Origin: Leptothrix sp. (in: b-proteobacteria)
GTDB lineage: Bacteria; Pseudomonadota; Gammaproteobacteria; Burkholderiales; Burkholderiaceae_C
Reading direction: 5' to 3'
NCBI GenBank assembly: GCA_013822685.1
Contig: PNKV01000016.1
Coordinates: 1 to 64,000 of the forward strand
DNA: 64,000 nucleotides
The translations under genes were made by a program, and so were the position numbers. The first letter of the stretch is position 1; each line of letters opens with the position of its first letter. Shown here one piece after another: positions 8,509-18,310 of the stretch. The notes under the pieces are model-generated. The model was given only the letters and a program-made list of their open reading frames with translations. It was not told where the DNA came from and did no database searches.

Positions 8509-10284
8509 TCAGCCCTGCCGGATTTCCGGAATGTTCGCTGCGGGGCTCGAATAGTTTGCGCCCATCACGGCATCCTTGCATTCAGGCCGCTTTGCCCATT
8601 CCGAGACCATCTTCCCGCCGGAGGACGAATGAAGCACATCGTTGACTTCCTTGGCCCACACCGCGATTTGCGCGAGCAATTCGGGCGAAACCGCTTGCTT
8701 GGCCCAGATCCGGTCAAGGTCAATGCGGTCACCAAGCTTCTCGGCAAGGAGTGACACCGTGTACGCAGTAACGTTCGCCTGGAATGCCGGGAACATCGGT
8801 CGCAAACGCTTTTGCGCATCTCGGTAAATCTTGGTCTTGGCAATCATGGCTTTGAAATCGACGACCGTGGGCAGCGGCGCATCCTGGCCATCCACAGGGG
8901 TAAGCCCAGCCATGAACTTGTCGAAATTCTTTTGCGAGCCAAGACTCACGATGTCCGGCTTCCTGTCCCAGGCTGTGATGTATTTGGCCAAGTCGGTCTT
9001 GGTGATGCGTCTCGCCGTTGGGATGGCGTCCTTCAAGGCCTTGAGCTTCGAGGGCGTGGTTCCCTCACGAACCAGAAGCGTGTTGTAGCTTCCGGCGGCA
9101 CGCTCATAGAACCATTGACTGACACCATCAGGGCAATAGACAGAACGTGAGAGCTTCTCAATCTCGACATGGAACGGCTTGTTGGCTGACAGGTCAGACT
9201 GCCTTACGGCGTTTTGGCTGTTGGCGAATCGCGAGATATCAGAAACGAGAGCCTCCTCCTTCGCCGAATCCTGGGCTCGCATGACGATGATCTTGGCTGG
9301 CACGCGGACGCGACTCAGATCGATATCCGGGTATTTCTTCTTCGTGAAGTAAATCGAGGCAGTCGTCTGTCCGCCGTTGACGATTTGCAGGCCCTTCAAC
9401 CATGCGATGCCGGCCGATCCTTCGCCTGGTTTGCCCAGGCGCATTTCATCGGCAACGATCACGATGCCGTTGTTGTAGGCCATGAATCGCTCCGGAGCCG
9501 AGCGCAGCGTGTTCTGAATACCTGCGTTGACCCCTTTGCCCTTGACGCTCAAAAATGAACGGACGTTCGCCTCCAGAAGACGGGCACCAAACTTCTCATA
9601 CAGGAGTCGGAGTGCTTCAGCAGGGATCGCAGTCAAGGCATAGTCGTAGTCGTCGTTTTCGCCAGGGACGAAGACACACGGCAATGGAACACCAGACACT
9701 TCGACGAAATCGACGATCAACTCATCGCGAGGTTTTCCTTCGGACCAATGTCGATGCAGTCGCTCGATGTCCATCACCTCAAGGCGAACAGCCTTGCCGC
9801 CGATGTCCCGCGTTTTGAAGCTCTTGGACTTGGCGACGCGATCCGTGATGACATAAACGCGAATTTGTTCCAGATCATCGTAGATGGCCTGCAACGTCTC
9901 GGCCAATGAGCGCACATCGCTGGATGGATCCAGCTTCGGGGCCATCTTGCCCTCGGCGCACAACTGAAGAAAGCGCAGGCATTGCTCTACGGCCTTCTGG
10001 GTCTCCGCGTCCGGAACCGGCGTTGGCACATCGACATTGGCGTAAAGGCTGACGAACAGGTCAAGCTGATCGCTTTCCTCTGAGAGTGAATAGCCACTCA
10101 AACGCAAGTTCGCGTTACCAACCTTGCCCTCGAAATGACATTCGACGGGCTCGAACGTCATGCCGATTTCCGACATGTGATCCATCACGATGGAGGAAAA
10201 AACCAGCTCCTCATATAGCGCACCATCTCGCATTTGCGATCGAACGGCAGCCTGGGTCTCGCTCAGGAATTCAGGCAAATTCAT
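8509..10284 (-). CDS. AIPR (abortive infection phage resistance) family protein
   Basis: 591 residues with hallmarks of the AIPR family: a YNNGIVI segment, an NGGQTT motif near residue 303, and the FANSQNAVRQSDLSAN block. The family was named for phage-abortive proteins and is frequent beside restriction-modification genes; its biochemical activity is poorly defined. The gene begins 2 bases after the DUF4420 gene, so translation is probably coupled. An acidic N-terminal region with regularly spaced hydrophobics may serve assembly. Function in anti-phage defence is inferred from family and operon. Confidence 0.9.
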   Translation of the reverse strand: MNLPEFLSETQAAVRSQMRDGALYEELVFSSIVMDHMSEIGMTFEPVECHFEGKVGNANLRLSGYSLSEESDQLDLFVSLYANVDVPTPVPDAETQKAVEQCLRFLQLCAEGKMAPKLDPSSDVRSLAETLQAIYDDLEQIRVYVITDRVAKSKSFKTRDIGGKAVRLEVMDIERLHRHWSEGKPRDELIVDFVEVSGVPLPCVFVPGENDDYDYALTAIPAEALRLLYEKFGARLLEANVRSFLSVKGKGVNAGIQNTLRSAPERFMAYNNGIVIVADEMRLGKPGEGSAGIAWLKGLQIVNGGQTTASIYFTKKKYPDIDLSRVRVPAKIIVMRAQDSAKEEALVSDISRFANSQNAVRQSDLSANKPFHVEIEKLSRSVYCPDGVSQWFYERAAGSYNTLLVREGTTPSKLKALKDAIPTARRITKTDLAKYITAWDRKPDIVSLGSQKNFDKFMAGLTPVDGQDAPLPTVVDFKAMIAKTKIYRDAQKRLRPMFPAFQANVTAYTVSLLAEKLGDRIDLDRIWAKQAVSPELLAQIAVWAKEVNDVLHSSSGGKMVSEWAKRPECKDAVMGANYSSPAANIPEIRQG

Positions 10285-10286
10285 TT

Positions 10287-11297
10287 TTAAATCGCTCCCA
10301 ATTTCTTCAGTGCGACCTCGATCCCGACATTTTCGCCAGGTGCTTTGTCGAGGTCAATTTCATACATGGCTCTCATGATGCCCGCAGGAACCCTGCCTGA
10401 GGTCAGACGAGGAAAGTCATTGGTGACTTCGATGACACGCGCTACAGCATGTTCAAACCGTCGTGGATAGCGATCTGCGTGCGAGTTGATGTAGCCCGCT
10501 GCGAGCAAGCGCTCGGTGAGCAGCCTCTCCGCTTCCGCCTCGCCCCTCATCGTCTGTCGCATCATCTCGACGAACCCAGGCAAGTTCTGACCGCTTGCGG
10601 TTTGCCGCAGCCTCACGCCTGCCACAAATAGCGGTTGGCGTATTGCATCGTCCAACTGCTCGAGCGAACCAATCCTGGCAGGAAATCCGGCTGATGAAAG
10701 CGTGGTCTTGACCTCCACGGCGCCAGTGCCCAGTTCGAAATCCTGGAGGCCATCGAGTGGACCAACCCACGCTTCGACGGCAATCTCAGCGGGGGCTCCC
10801 GCGTCGATGATGGCGCGCAGCAGCGTGAGTTCACCAATCAGACCGATCTCGGCCTCAGGGCTCAGGGCGTGGCTTCCCTTGCGCATGAACTCCTGCCAGG
10901 CCCCAACACGCCTGATGAAGACACGCACAAGCTTTCCCTCGTCGGCTCCGGTCGCCACCGCCTCGTCGAGAGCGCCGACAACGTCGCATGCCATGGCTGC
11001 AAAAAGCTCAGTGCTGCCAGCAATCTTGCGCGTCAGGGCGAGCCAGAGTCGGCCATTGCCCTCAGGGTCCGCTCGTTCCACCGAGAACCCCTGGCCCTCC
11101 GGAAGCTTGTCGGCCACAGACAGACGCACGGTCGGAAACCCCACCAGCACCGCCTCGGCATTGTCCGGTGAGCGCCGCCCAGCACGCACGTCCAGCGACC
11201 CCGCAGAAGGTAGCGCGATGGCCTGCCAGCCCGGCTCGGTGTCACTGCCCGTGAGCGACGACCATGCCATGAGGAATTCGTTACTCGGACGGGCCAT
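10287..11297 (-). CDS. PD-(D/E)XK motif nuclease, DUF4420 type
   Basis: 336 residues. The centre shows a restriction-nuclease core: GLIGEL with Glu155, LQDFELG with Asp186, and VEVKTT with Glu195 and Lys197, giving the D...ExK arrangement of PD-(D/E)XK enzymes. The N-terminal 130 residues are the DUF4420-specific part; the C-terminal 100 are basic and may bind DNA. The start overlaps the end of the Z1 gene by 17 bases. In this family of clusters it is the likely DNA-cleaving subunit. Substrate specificity cannot be read from sequence. Confidence 0.9.
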   Translation of the reverse strand: MARPSNEFLMAWSSLTGSDTEPGWQAIALPSAGSLDVRAGRRSPDNAEAVLVGFPTVRLSVADKLPEGQGFSVERADPEGNGRLWLALTRKIAGSTELFAAMACDVVGALDEAVATGADEGKLVRVFIRRVGAWQEFMRKGSHALSPEAEIGLIGELTLLRAIIDAGAPAEIAVEAWVGPLDGLQDFELGTGAVEVKTTLSSAGFPARIGSLEQLDDAIRQPLFVAGVRLRQTASGQNLPGFVEMMRQTMRGEAEAERLLTERLLAAGYINSHADRYPRRFEHAVARVIEVTNDFPRLTSGRVPAGIMRAMYEIDLDKAPGENVGIEVALKKLGAI

Positions 11298-14193
11298 ATT
11301 CCTGCATCCAATAGAGGAGGTTTACTTCGTATTCCACGCGCACGCCGTTCTCGCTCGACGGGAACGCGATGGCAAAGGCCATGATGGGCTTGTCCCAGCC
11401 AGGCACGATGAGGTTTTCAGGGAGCATCGCCTTGCCCTTGTAGTAGGGGGCGAGGGAGTAAAGCAGCAGTAGGCCGCGATCGGCCTCGCCTCCAAGCCTG
11501 TCGCGCGACTCGCGTATGCCTTTGCCGCTGGGGATGGTTGGCAGATTTACTCGGCCGCGAGCGGGCTCGGGCTTCCACGCCGCGCGAGTGCGGGCCAGCG
11601 CATCACGCCAAACATCGTCATCGAGATCGATGCCCTCGTCCTTGGGATCGGTCAGCACGCCGATGGCGAACATGGCGGGATCCTTGATGCCCGGTGGGTC
11701 GGGGTCTTCGGTCTTGCGTGTTTGGAAGGACTTGACTTCGAAGTTGCCAGGGAAGACATGTGTTGCGCCAACCCCTTCGCCACCGGTTAAAAGCGCAATG
11801 CTCCATTGCTTCAAATTGCCGATGTCGATCATCTTTGTGATGAAGTCCGCGAGCACTCCCGCCTTGGCACTGGTGGCATTGGGGTGGGTCGCATAGGCGC
11901 TCAAGAATGCAAGCACATTCGAAGCGTCCACATCTTTCCAAAGGCGAGCGCCTGACCAAGAGTCAGCATCGCCGTCGCGCGGATACTTAGGCCCCGGCAG
12001 GAAATTCATGCCGAGGGAGGCGATCAACGCGTCGGTCGCGGCGAGGTTCGCCCCTTGGACCCTGGCGTCCCGGTGGAAGAGAATGGTTTGGGGCCGCGTG
12101 CCGCTGTAAGTCAGGGACAGCGTCTGCGCGTTGCGCATCTTCAATGGCGAGGTGACGGTGAGAATCTCGTGCGACATGACCTTGAGGCCGTATTGCTCTG
12201 GCGTGAGCTTCGCCTTCGCCATGAAGTCGAATTCTTCGCGCAGCTCCTCGGAGGCGTCTGCGATGTGGCCGAACCACTTCACCAAGTCCGGCGAGGTGTA
12301 GAGGCGGCAGAGGTCCAGGTATCCCGGTCGGTAGCCGAACCAACGGCCCATCTGCATCAGCGTGTCATACATCTTTGTCGTGCGGACGAAGTAGCTCACG
12401 CAGAGGCCTTCAAGGGTCAGGCCCCGAGCGAGCTTGTCGCCGCCGACGGCGATGACCTTGAGGGCGGCGCCGGGGGTTGCGTAATCCAAGGCATCTTTGG
12501 CCGTTCCATTGATGGAGCGCACAACGATGTCATTGAGCACATCGGGCAGCTTCGCGACCACGTCATCCCACGAGGGCAGCTCAGGAGGGCGCTCAACGGC
12601 TGGCGAGAGCTCGGCGACTTTGTCGCGCGTGGGGATGAAGTCGTCGTCCCAGAGCTCGCGCAGTTGCGTGAGCAACTCGTCGGCGTCGCTGCCACGGGTG
12701 ATCTTCTGCCGCATGCGGCGCACAGTCTCCTCGACCTGCTCACGCACGTGGTCTTGCACCGCCACATATCTAGTGACGTGAATCAGCATGGAGCTGTGCT
12801 CGGCTCCCTGGCCTCTCAGTTCACGCGCCGCGCAGACTAGCACGAAGGAATGGATGGCCTTGCGCAGGGACAGCGGTATCGTCTCTTGGCCCTCATGGAC
12901 AGGAATATGCGTCTTCTTGTGCTTGGGTGGCATCCATCCCGCATCGGTCTCGGGATCGTAGTGGTCCAGGATGCTGCGCGACAGTGGGAGGGCTCCCACG
13001 CGGCCATCCTTGGTCAGCTTGCCAAACATGCGGGCGGGGCCGACGTAGTTCGACGGAGCGGCCAAATTGATGATGAAGGCCTTGGGGAAAAGGTCGGGAC
13101 CTTCCTTCGCCGTGGCGCCTTTGTGGTGAATGTAGATGTTGGCGAATGGAGTGGCCGTGTAGCCCACGTAGGCCTTGCGCGTGAAGGAGTGGAGCAGTTG
13201 GCGGATCAAGCTGTTGATGGTCTTGGGCTGGTGCTCCTCGTCGGGCGTCCCATCATCGTTGAACACCTGTTCACCGGTATCCACCGAAGCGTTGTCGGCC
13301 TCGTCGTCGATCATCAGCAGCGGCAGCTTGGTGACGAATTTCCAATCGGGCATCGAGCTTGGGGTATCGGCCACGCGCGCCTGAATCCACTTGAGGAGCT
13401 CTGTCAGCACGGTTTTTTGTTTCTTGACCACGAAGATCCAAGGGCGCTCTTCCGGGGAGATGCCATGGAAATGCTTGGCGATGGCTTTGCTGAAATCGCC
13501 GTTTTCCGCCCGTGTCGTTGCCGAGTTGGTTTTGAGGTCCTCGCCAAAACCGGCCACGCCGATGGCCGCGCCCGCGTCGCGGTCCGCCGTTGTTTCGTAG
13601 CCCAGGAAGCCTTCCTCAAGGCGCATCTGAGTCTGCGAGCGCAGGTTGTTGTGCATGCCCGCCAGCACGATGATGATCTTGTAGCCCGCGTCTGCGGCCT
13701 TGTTGATCAAGCCCGTGTAGTTGCTGGTCTTGCCGGACTGCACATGCCCGACGACGAGACCGCGACGATCCCAGGCATCTGTCCGCAGTGGGTCTTCCAG
13801 GAGCGCCAGGATGTCGTCGGTCGCCTCGTCAAGGCCATCAACGACCACATCTGACAGTTTGGACTCCTGGTAGTCGCGATATCGGCGCCAGTAATGCCAA
13901 TCCTTCTTGCGGGCGGCGGTGAGCCAATCGAAGTGCCCGGTGTTGTCCTTGAGGGTGGTGGCCTTGCCCATCCGGTGGCTGAATCGCTGGATCAGGGTGG
14001 CGACCGCCTTGGCCTCATCCAATGGGACTGGCGGATCGCTCGCGAACATCGCGGCGGCCAGCGTCACTTTTTCAGCGATGTAGGACGGCGTGATCTTTGA
14101 CGAGTCCTTCTCAGCCTTGACCAGCCGCTGCGCCGTAGCAATGACATCTTCAAGCAACTGCGCCTGCGCCGCTGCCTCTTCTGCTGCAATCAT
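11281..14193 (-). CDS. Z1-domain helicase-like ATPase
   Basis: 970 residues. Superfamily 2 motifs are visible: a Walker A-like GHVQSGKT at about 149-156, the Z1 Walker B IDDEADN at 295-301, the YTATPFAN motif at 345-352, a GGDKLARGLT segment near 590, and GRWFGYR near 617 where helicase motif VI would be. The Z1 domain is known almost only from restriction-modification-like clusters with MutL/MORC-type ATPases, where it is thought to move or remodel DNA. The ATG at 14193 overlaps the ATPase stop codon (ATGA), indicating translational coupling. The C-terminal 300 residues are unassigned and could contact the nuclease encoded next. Confidence 0.93.
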   Translation of the reverse strand: MIAAEEAAAQAQLLEDVIATAQRLVKAEKDSSKITPSYIAEKVTLAAAMFASDPPVPLDEAKAVATLIQRFSHRMGKATTLKDNTGHFDWLTAARKKDWHYWRRYRDYQESKLSDVVVDGLDEATDDILALLEDPLRTDAWDRRGLVVGHVQSGKTSNYTGLINKAADAGYKIIIVLAGMHNNLRSQTQMRLEEGFLGYETTADRDAGAAIGVAGFGEDLKTNSATTRAENGDFSKAIAKHFHGISPEERPWIFVVKKQKTVLTELLKWIQARVADTPSSMPDWKFVTKLPLLMIDDEADNASVDTGEQVFNDDGTPDEEHQPKTINSLIRQLLHSFTRKAYVGYTATPFANIYIHHKGATAKEGPDLFPKAFIINLAAPSNYVGPARMFGKLTKDGRVGALPLSRSILDHYDPETDAGWMPPKHKKTHIPVHEGQETIPLSLRKAIHSFVLVCAARELRGQGAEHSSMLIHVTRYVAVQDHVREQVEETVRRMRQKITRGSDADELLTQLRELWDDDFIPTRDKVAELSPAVERPPELPSWDDVVAKLPDVLNDIVVRSINGTAKDALDYATPGAALKVIAVGGDKLARGLTLEGLCVSYFVRTTKMYDTLMQMGRWFGYRPGYLDLCRLYTSPDLVKWFGHIADASEELREEFDFMAKAKLTPEQYGLKVMSHEILTVTSPLKMRNAQTLSLTYSGTRPQTILFHRDARVQGANLAATDALIASLGMNFLPGPKYPRDGDADSWSGARLWKDVDASNVLAFLSAYATHPNATSAKAGVLADFITKMIDIGNLKQWSIALLTGGEGVGATHVFPGNFEVKSFQTRKTEDPDPPGIKDPAMFAIGVLTDPKDEGIDLDDDVWRDALARTRAAWKPEPARGRVNLPTIPSGKGIRESRDRLGGEADRGLLLLYSLAPYYKGKAMLPENLIVPGWDKPIMAFAIAFPSSENGVRVEYEVNLLYWMQEYGPSE

Positions 14194-15683
14194 TTTTTAC
14201 TCCCTAGTTTTGCGATGAGCGCCGGATATTTCTGGAACGGTTCAGTGCGCGCCATCGACTTGCGCGCCTCCTCGAGGCTCAGGCCCTTGCGTTCGATCAG
14301 GTCATCGAAAAGCACCTGAGCGACCTCGACCACGGCCGCATTGGGTTCACCCTCGAACCCCGTTCGTGGCGTCTCCTTGTTTTCGGCTGTGTCCAGCCAG
14401 ATGCGCTGCACTGGAACGGTCTCCTCGATCACTCGAAGCATCGCCCTGACCAGTGGCTGCAACTCCCCGGCATTGGCAAGAACTGCAGCGACGGAAGCGT
14501 GCTTCTCGTCGATCCGATATCGCATGCCTGCCTTGACACGATCAACCCACCAAACCTGCTCGACGGGCGTATTGCCTTGCGCAGGGGTGGGCGTACCCCG
14601 ATAGGCGAACACGTGCCGAGCCCGTTCGCGGGTGTTCTCAGCCAGCGACATCAGCCATGGCCTTAGCGAAATGGGTGGGCGGGCAGTCGATTTCCTGACA
14701 TCGATCTTCCAGTCCGCATCGGCCGTATTGGGAATGTCCAGGCGAATGCGAGCCAAGCGGTGCGCCTCTTCCCTGTTCCATGCGCGCGAATTGCCAAGGC
14801 CAAGCCATCCGCCGGCAACCAGGAGTCGCTCGTTTCGATAGACATAGAAGCCTTGCTGAGCTGTCCAGCCTGCCGGGCCACCGCTTGCGTCGAACTCGGC
14901 GTTGGTCAATTTATCGCGATGAGGCAAGACATGGCACTGGACAGAGACTATTCCGTAGTCGGTCGGATGGTTGGTGGTCGGAGACGCCCACGGCTTCGCA
15001 GGATGGCCCATCATGAAAGGATCCCAAGGCTGGACAGGGCTGCCATTCAAAAGCAACTTGAGCTTGGCGCGTGGCCCCTGGAGCAGGCGATGGAACACCA
15101 TTGCCAAATGAGACTCAACGTTGTCTATGAGGTCGTGATAATCGTCAGATGTGTAGCCTGGGGTGACAACACGGTCCAGGGTTTCCCACAGGACCAGCGT
15201 TCCAGCCTTCTTGCCCTTGAGGCCCACGATGAACGGCTTCGATCCCGGTGCCGGGCCCTCGAACAGCAGCCAGCCGCTCTCCGGATTGGCCGCCAGTTCA
15301 TCAAGATCCCACCGGAGGCAACTTGCCGCGCCATCTTTGACACTGGCAACCGTGAGCCTGCGGCATTGGGAAAAGGAGGCCGTCTTGAGGCCCATCCCGA
15401 AGCGCCCGAGGTCGTGTGCCGAGCGTACGTCGAGAGGATTCTTGTCCCCAAGACGCATGGCGCTTTCGAGTTCGCCGTCATCCATGCCGCGTCCATCATC
15501 GAGAACCGCAATCCGACTGTTCAGACCGTCCCAGGTGAAATCGACGCGAACCTCTCCTGCGCCAGCTGAAATGCTGTTGTCGATGATGTCTGCCAGCGCT
15601 GCCGCCGTCGAGTAGCCGAGACCGCGCAGAGCTTCGAGCATTGCCATGGCGCGCGGTGGCGCATTGCGCGTTTTGGGTTTCAT
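14190..15683 (-). CDS. GHKL (MutL/MORC-like) ATPase
   Basis: 497 residues from the ATG at 15683, which overlaps the sigma-factor stop as ATGA; longer in-frame starts lie inside that gene. The N-terminal GHKL fold is clear: N-box ADIIDN (30-35), DDGRGM (about 61-66, Mg/ATP) and GRFGMGLKTA (about 91-100, ATP lid). The acidic residue opening the N-box is Asp rather than the usual Glu. A second domain with a WKIDVRKS segment matches the MutL/Hsp90 S5-like region with its conserved Lys. ATP-driven dimer closure is the usual mechanism of such proteins; here it may act as a DNA clamp that licenses the Z1 and nuclease subunits (inference). Confidence 0.9.
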   Translation of the reverse strand: MKPKTRNAPPRAMAMLEALRGLGYSTAAALADIIDNSISAGAGEVRVDFTWDGLNSRIAVLDDGRGMDDGELESAMRLGDKNPLDVRSAHDLGRFGMGLKTASFSQCRRLTVASVKDGAASCLRWDLDELAANPESGWLLFEGPAPGSKPFIVGLKGKKAGTLVLWETLDRVVTPGYTSDDYHDLIDNVESHLAMVFHRLLQGPRAKLKLLLNGSPVQPWDPFMMGHPAKPWASPTTNHPTDYGIVSVQCHVLPHRDKLTNAEFDASGGPAGWTAQQGFYVYRNERLLVAGGWLGLGNSRAWNREEAHRLARIRLDIPNTADADWKIDVRKSTARPPISLRPWLMSLAENTRERARHVFAYRGTPTPAQGNTPVEQVWWVDRVKAGMRYRIDEKHASVAAVLANAGELQPLVRAMLRVIEETVPVQRIWLDTAENKETPRTGFEGEPNAAVVEVAQVLFDDLIERKGLSLEEARKSMARTEPFQKYPALIAKLGSKK

Positions 15684-18310
15684 CTCCAATAGCCCTTTCC
15701 TGGCCAGAACTCGAATCCCATGGCGATCAGCTTTCGCACGAATCTGCGAGAGCGCATATCGGGTGCCTCGGTGAGATTGACCCATAACCTCCCGCTGCCG
15801 CCATCCCGGTCATCTTCGACGGCAATCCCGGCGACGAGGAGCTGATCGATCAGCTTGTCTAGCGCGGATTGTCGGGTGGGTTGCAGTTGACCAGGACCGG
15901 CATTCGCTGGCTTCGATTGCTCGGGCGGGGACGAAGCGTCTACCTCAGTGCCCACCGAAACAGTCGACGGGTTGCCATCCGACTCGTCATCGTCGAATTC
16001 GTTGGACGCCACCACACCGTGATCGCGTTTTGAAAGCGGATCGCTGCTGAACTCGCGTCGCAGCCGGTCAATTCGGCCAGGATGCTTAAGATGGCGGATG
16101 GCTGCAGCCTCAAGTTGTCGGATGCGCTCTCTCGTCACGTTGAGTCGCGAGCCGATCTCTTCCAGAGTCATCGAATCCGGCACGCCGATGCCGAAACGCA
16201 AGCGCAAGATGCGCTCGTCTTTCGACTTGAGCGTCCCCAAAAGCCGATCAACGGAATTGATCAATTGCAGATCGGACACGATATCCATGGGGTCGCGGGC
16301 AATGAACTCATCCCGGGCGCCCACTGCGATTCGCGCATCCACATCCGGCTCATCATCAATTGGCAAAGGCTCTTGCGCTAAACGGTTGAGCCCAGCGACC
16401 TTGTGAGCAGGCATGTCCACGCGCGCTGCAAGCTCATCAATCGTGGGCGCCCGCCCGGCACTCATCTCGAATGCATGTCCGGCCTGGGCAATGCGTTGAA
16501 CCTTCTCATAGACATGGACTGGCAAGCGAATGGTCTTGCTTTTGTCGGCGAGATGGCGGCCGACCTGCTGACGGATCCACCAGGTTGCATAGGTGGAAAA
16601 CTTGAAGCCCCTGCGCCAATCGTATCGATCGACAGCCTTGATGAGTCCGATGTTTCCCTCCTGGACCAGATCGTCCAAGAGCAGCCCACTGAACAGATAT
16701 TTTTTTGCGATGGAAAAGACAAGCTTCAAATTGGAGACGGTCATCCTGTCCCGTGACCGCCGATAGCTACTCATCGCTTGCGCGAAAGCAAGAGCCGGTT
16801 GCTGCTCGCCAGAAATACCAGCGTCTGCCAACTCCAACAGAAAACCACGGGTCAGACCAAGTGATCCGATCGCACCGCGGCAGGCTCTCCATTCAGGAGA
16901 GTGTTGAGATGAGCTGACGGCGAGGACCGACAGTTGCTCCGCCTGCGCAAAGAACTCCGACGACTCGTCAATGAACTCATTGGCGTCGGACTGTGCGCCG
17001 TGCTCGTCCTCCTCCTTGAGGTCTTCGGATAGAAGGACTGGCTCGGCACCGAATTTCTCGTCTGAATTCGGGTCGATATCGTGCGGCTCGACGCGCTGCC
17101 CAACCGATATCCAACGAAGCGGCTTTGCACCCGACATGACCATCCGCACGCTGTCCAGCACAGCAGCGATGCCAGATGGCCATGACGCCAGCGAATCAAG
17201 TGCCCTCTCTACACCTTGCTCCATGGCCTGCCCAAGGGCGACCTCTGCGTCGCCCGTAAGAAGAGGCTCGCGTTGATACTCGCGTTGATAGATGCGCATC
17301 GGCTCATTGCGCCGCGCCGCCAGATCATCCATGAACTCCAGCGTATCCGCGACAGCCACTTCTTCGTCTGAATTCTCAACAGGAGAGACAAAGACCTCAA
17401 AATTTTCGTGGGCAGACGCGTATTCAAAGCGTTCATCAGTTTCCGCACCCAGGTCATTGATCACCATGCGCAGAAGGGCCCCAGCTTCTTCGCTGGGCAC
17501 CCCATCTCCGTCGAACGACAGGTCCTCAATCAACGAATCCGGCACACTGCCTTCTCGAATTGCCCGAAGCAACACAAGGCGAAGTTGCTCGCGAACGTCC
17601 ACGTCTTCCGGGCGAGGAAGTGGAGAGGCCCGCTCCGGCAAGTAAGCATCAAAATCGTCCCAGTCGATGGATGTGTCGATGGGTTGATGCCTGGAAATGG
17701 CTCGTTGAACGTCAAAGGCAGCCGCTGAAAGCGTTGGATCGCTTTCGGGCGGCGGCTGGTCATCTTCGGCCTCCCATCCGGTCAAATCGAAGGCAGCACC
17801 ACCTTCGTCCAGGTCAAATGCCCATTCGATCGCGGGCGATGACACATCGGCGACGTCCCGTACCGAGCCCGAGTGATTCAGATTGGGAGGCTGTGCGACA
17901 TCGGAATCAAGACGAGAAGCGGATGGCTCGTTGCCCGCCTCAACCGAGCGTTCGCCGAGCAGGGTCGTGATGAACCCGCCAAGATCGACCCCATCATTGG
18001 CGAGTTCCGCAGGCGATGAGGCGGCTTCAATGACCGCGACCACTTCATACGCTCCAGCGGCCCTTGCAATATCGAGGGCGGTTTTCCCGGAAGGATCGAG
18101 CAGGGCGGCATCTGCGCCGCCATGGACAAGAAGCCTGCAAACGGCAGCTTTGTTGCGGGCGGCCGACAGCATGAGCGGCGTCAGGCCTTTGTCGTCGCGA
18201 GCATTGAGGTCGTCGCCTCGGTCGATATGAACCTGGACTGCGCTCTCGACCCCTGCCACGACAGCCATTCTGAGGAATCGGTTCAAAGATGCAACGTCGT
18301 GAACAGCCAT
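15680..18310 (-). CDS. Ankyrin-repeat sigma-70 factor, first gene of the defence operon
   Basis: 876 residues from ATG 18310 (879 from a GTG at 18319; neither start has a strong ribosome site). Ankyrin repeats fill residues 1-105 (GLTPLMLSA, GKTALDIA). An acidic linker follows to about 240. Next come segments resembling sigma region 1.1 (about 245-330) and region 1.2 (MRIYQRE to LLTGDAEVALG, about 340-370), region 2 (NLKLVFSIAKKYL to FSTYATWWIRQQ, about 530-585), region 3, and region 4 with the helix-turn-helix VTRERIRQLE (about 728-737). A further 115-residue tail ends in GFEFWPGKGYWR. The organisation is that of a group 1 primary sigma factor, not an ECF sigma. Its stop overlaps the ATPase start. 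It may drive its own operon or redirect polymerase during infection; both are inference. Confidence 0.92.
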   Translation of the reverse strand: MAVHDVASLNRFLRMAVVAGVESAVQVHIDRGDDLNARDDKGLTPLMLSAARNKAAVCRLLVHGGADAALLDPSGKTALDIARAAGAYEVVAVIEAASSPAELANDGVDLGGFITTLLGERSVEAGNEPSASRLDSDVAQPPNLNHSGSVRDVADVSSPAIEWAFDLDEGGAAFDLTGWEAEDDQPPPESDPTLSAAAFDVQRAISRHQPIDTSIDWDDFDAYLPERASPLPRPEDVDVREQLRLVLLRAIREGSVPDSLIEDLSFDGDGVPSEEAGALLRMVINDLGAETDERFEYASAHENFEVFVSPVENSDEEVAVADTLEFMDDLAARRNEPMRIYQREYQREPLLTGDAEVALGQAMEQGVERALDSLASWPSGIAAVLDSVRMVMSGAKPLRWISVGQRVEPHDIDPNSDEKFGAEPVLLSEDLKEEDEHGAQSDANEFIDESSEFFAQAEQLSVLAVSSSQHSPEWRACRGAIGSLGLTRGFLLELADAGISGEQQPALAFAQAMSSYRRSRDRMTVSNLKLVFSIAKKYLFSGLLLDDLVQEGNIGLIKAVDRYDWRRGFKFSTYATWWIRQQVGRHLADKSKTIRLPVHVYEKVQRIAQAGHAFEMSAGRAPTIDELAARVDMPAHKVAGLNRLAQEPLPIDDEPDVDARIAVGARDEFIARDPMDIVSDLQLINSVDRLLGTLKSKDERILRLRFGIGVPDSMTLEEIGSRLNVTRERIRQLEAAAIRHLKHPGRIDRLRREFSSDPLSKRDHGVVASNEFDDDESDGNPSTVSVGTEVDASSPPEQSKPANAGPGQLQPTRQSALDKLIDQLLVAGIAVEDDRDGGSGRLWVNLTEAPDMRSRRFVRKLIAMGFEFWPGKGYWR

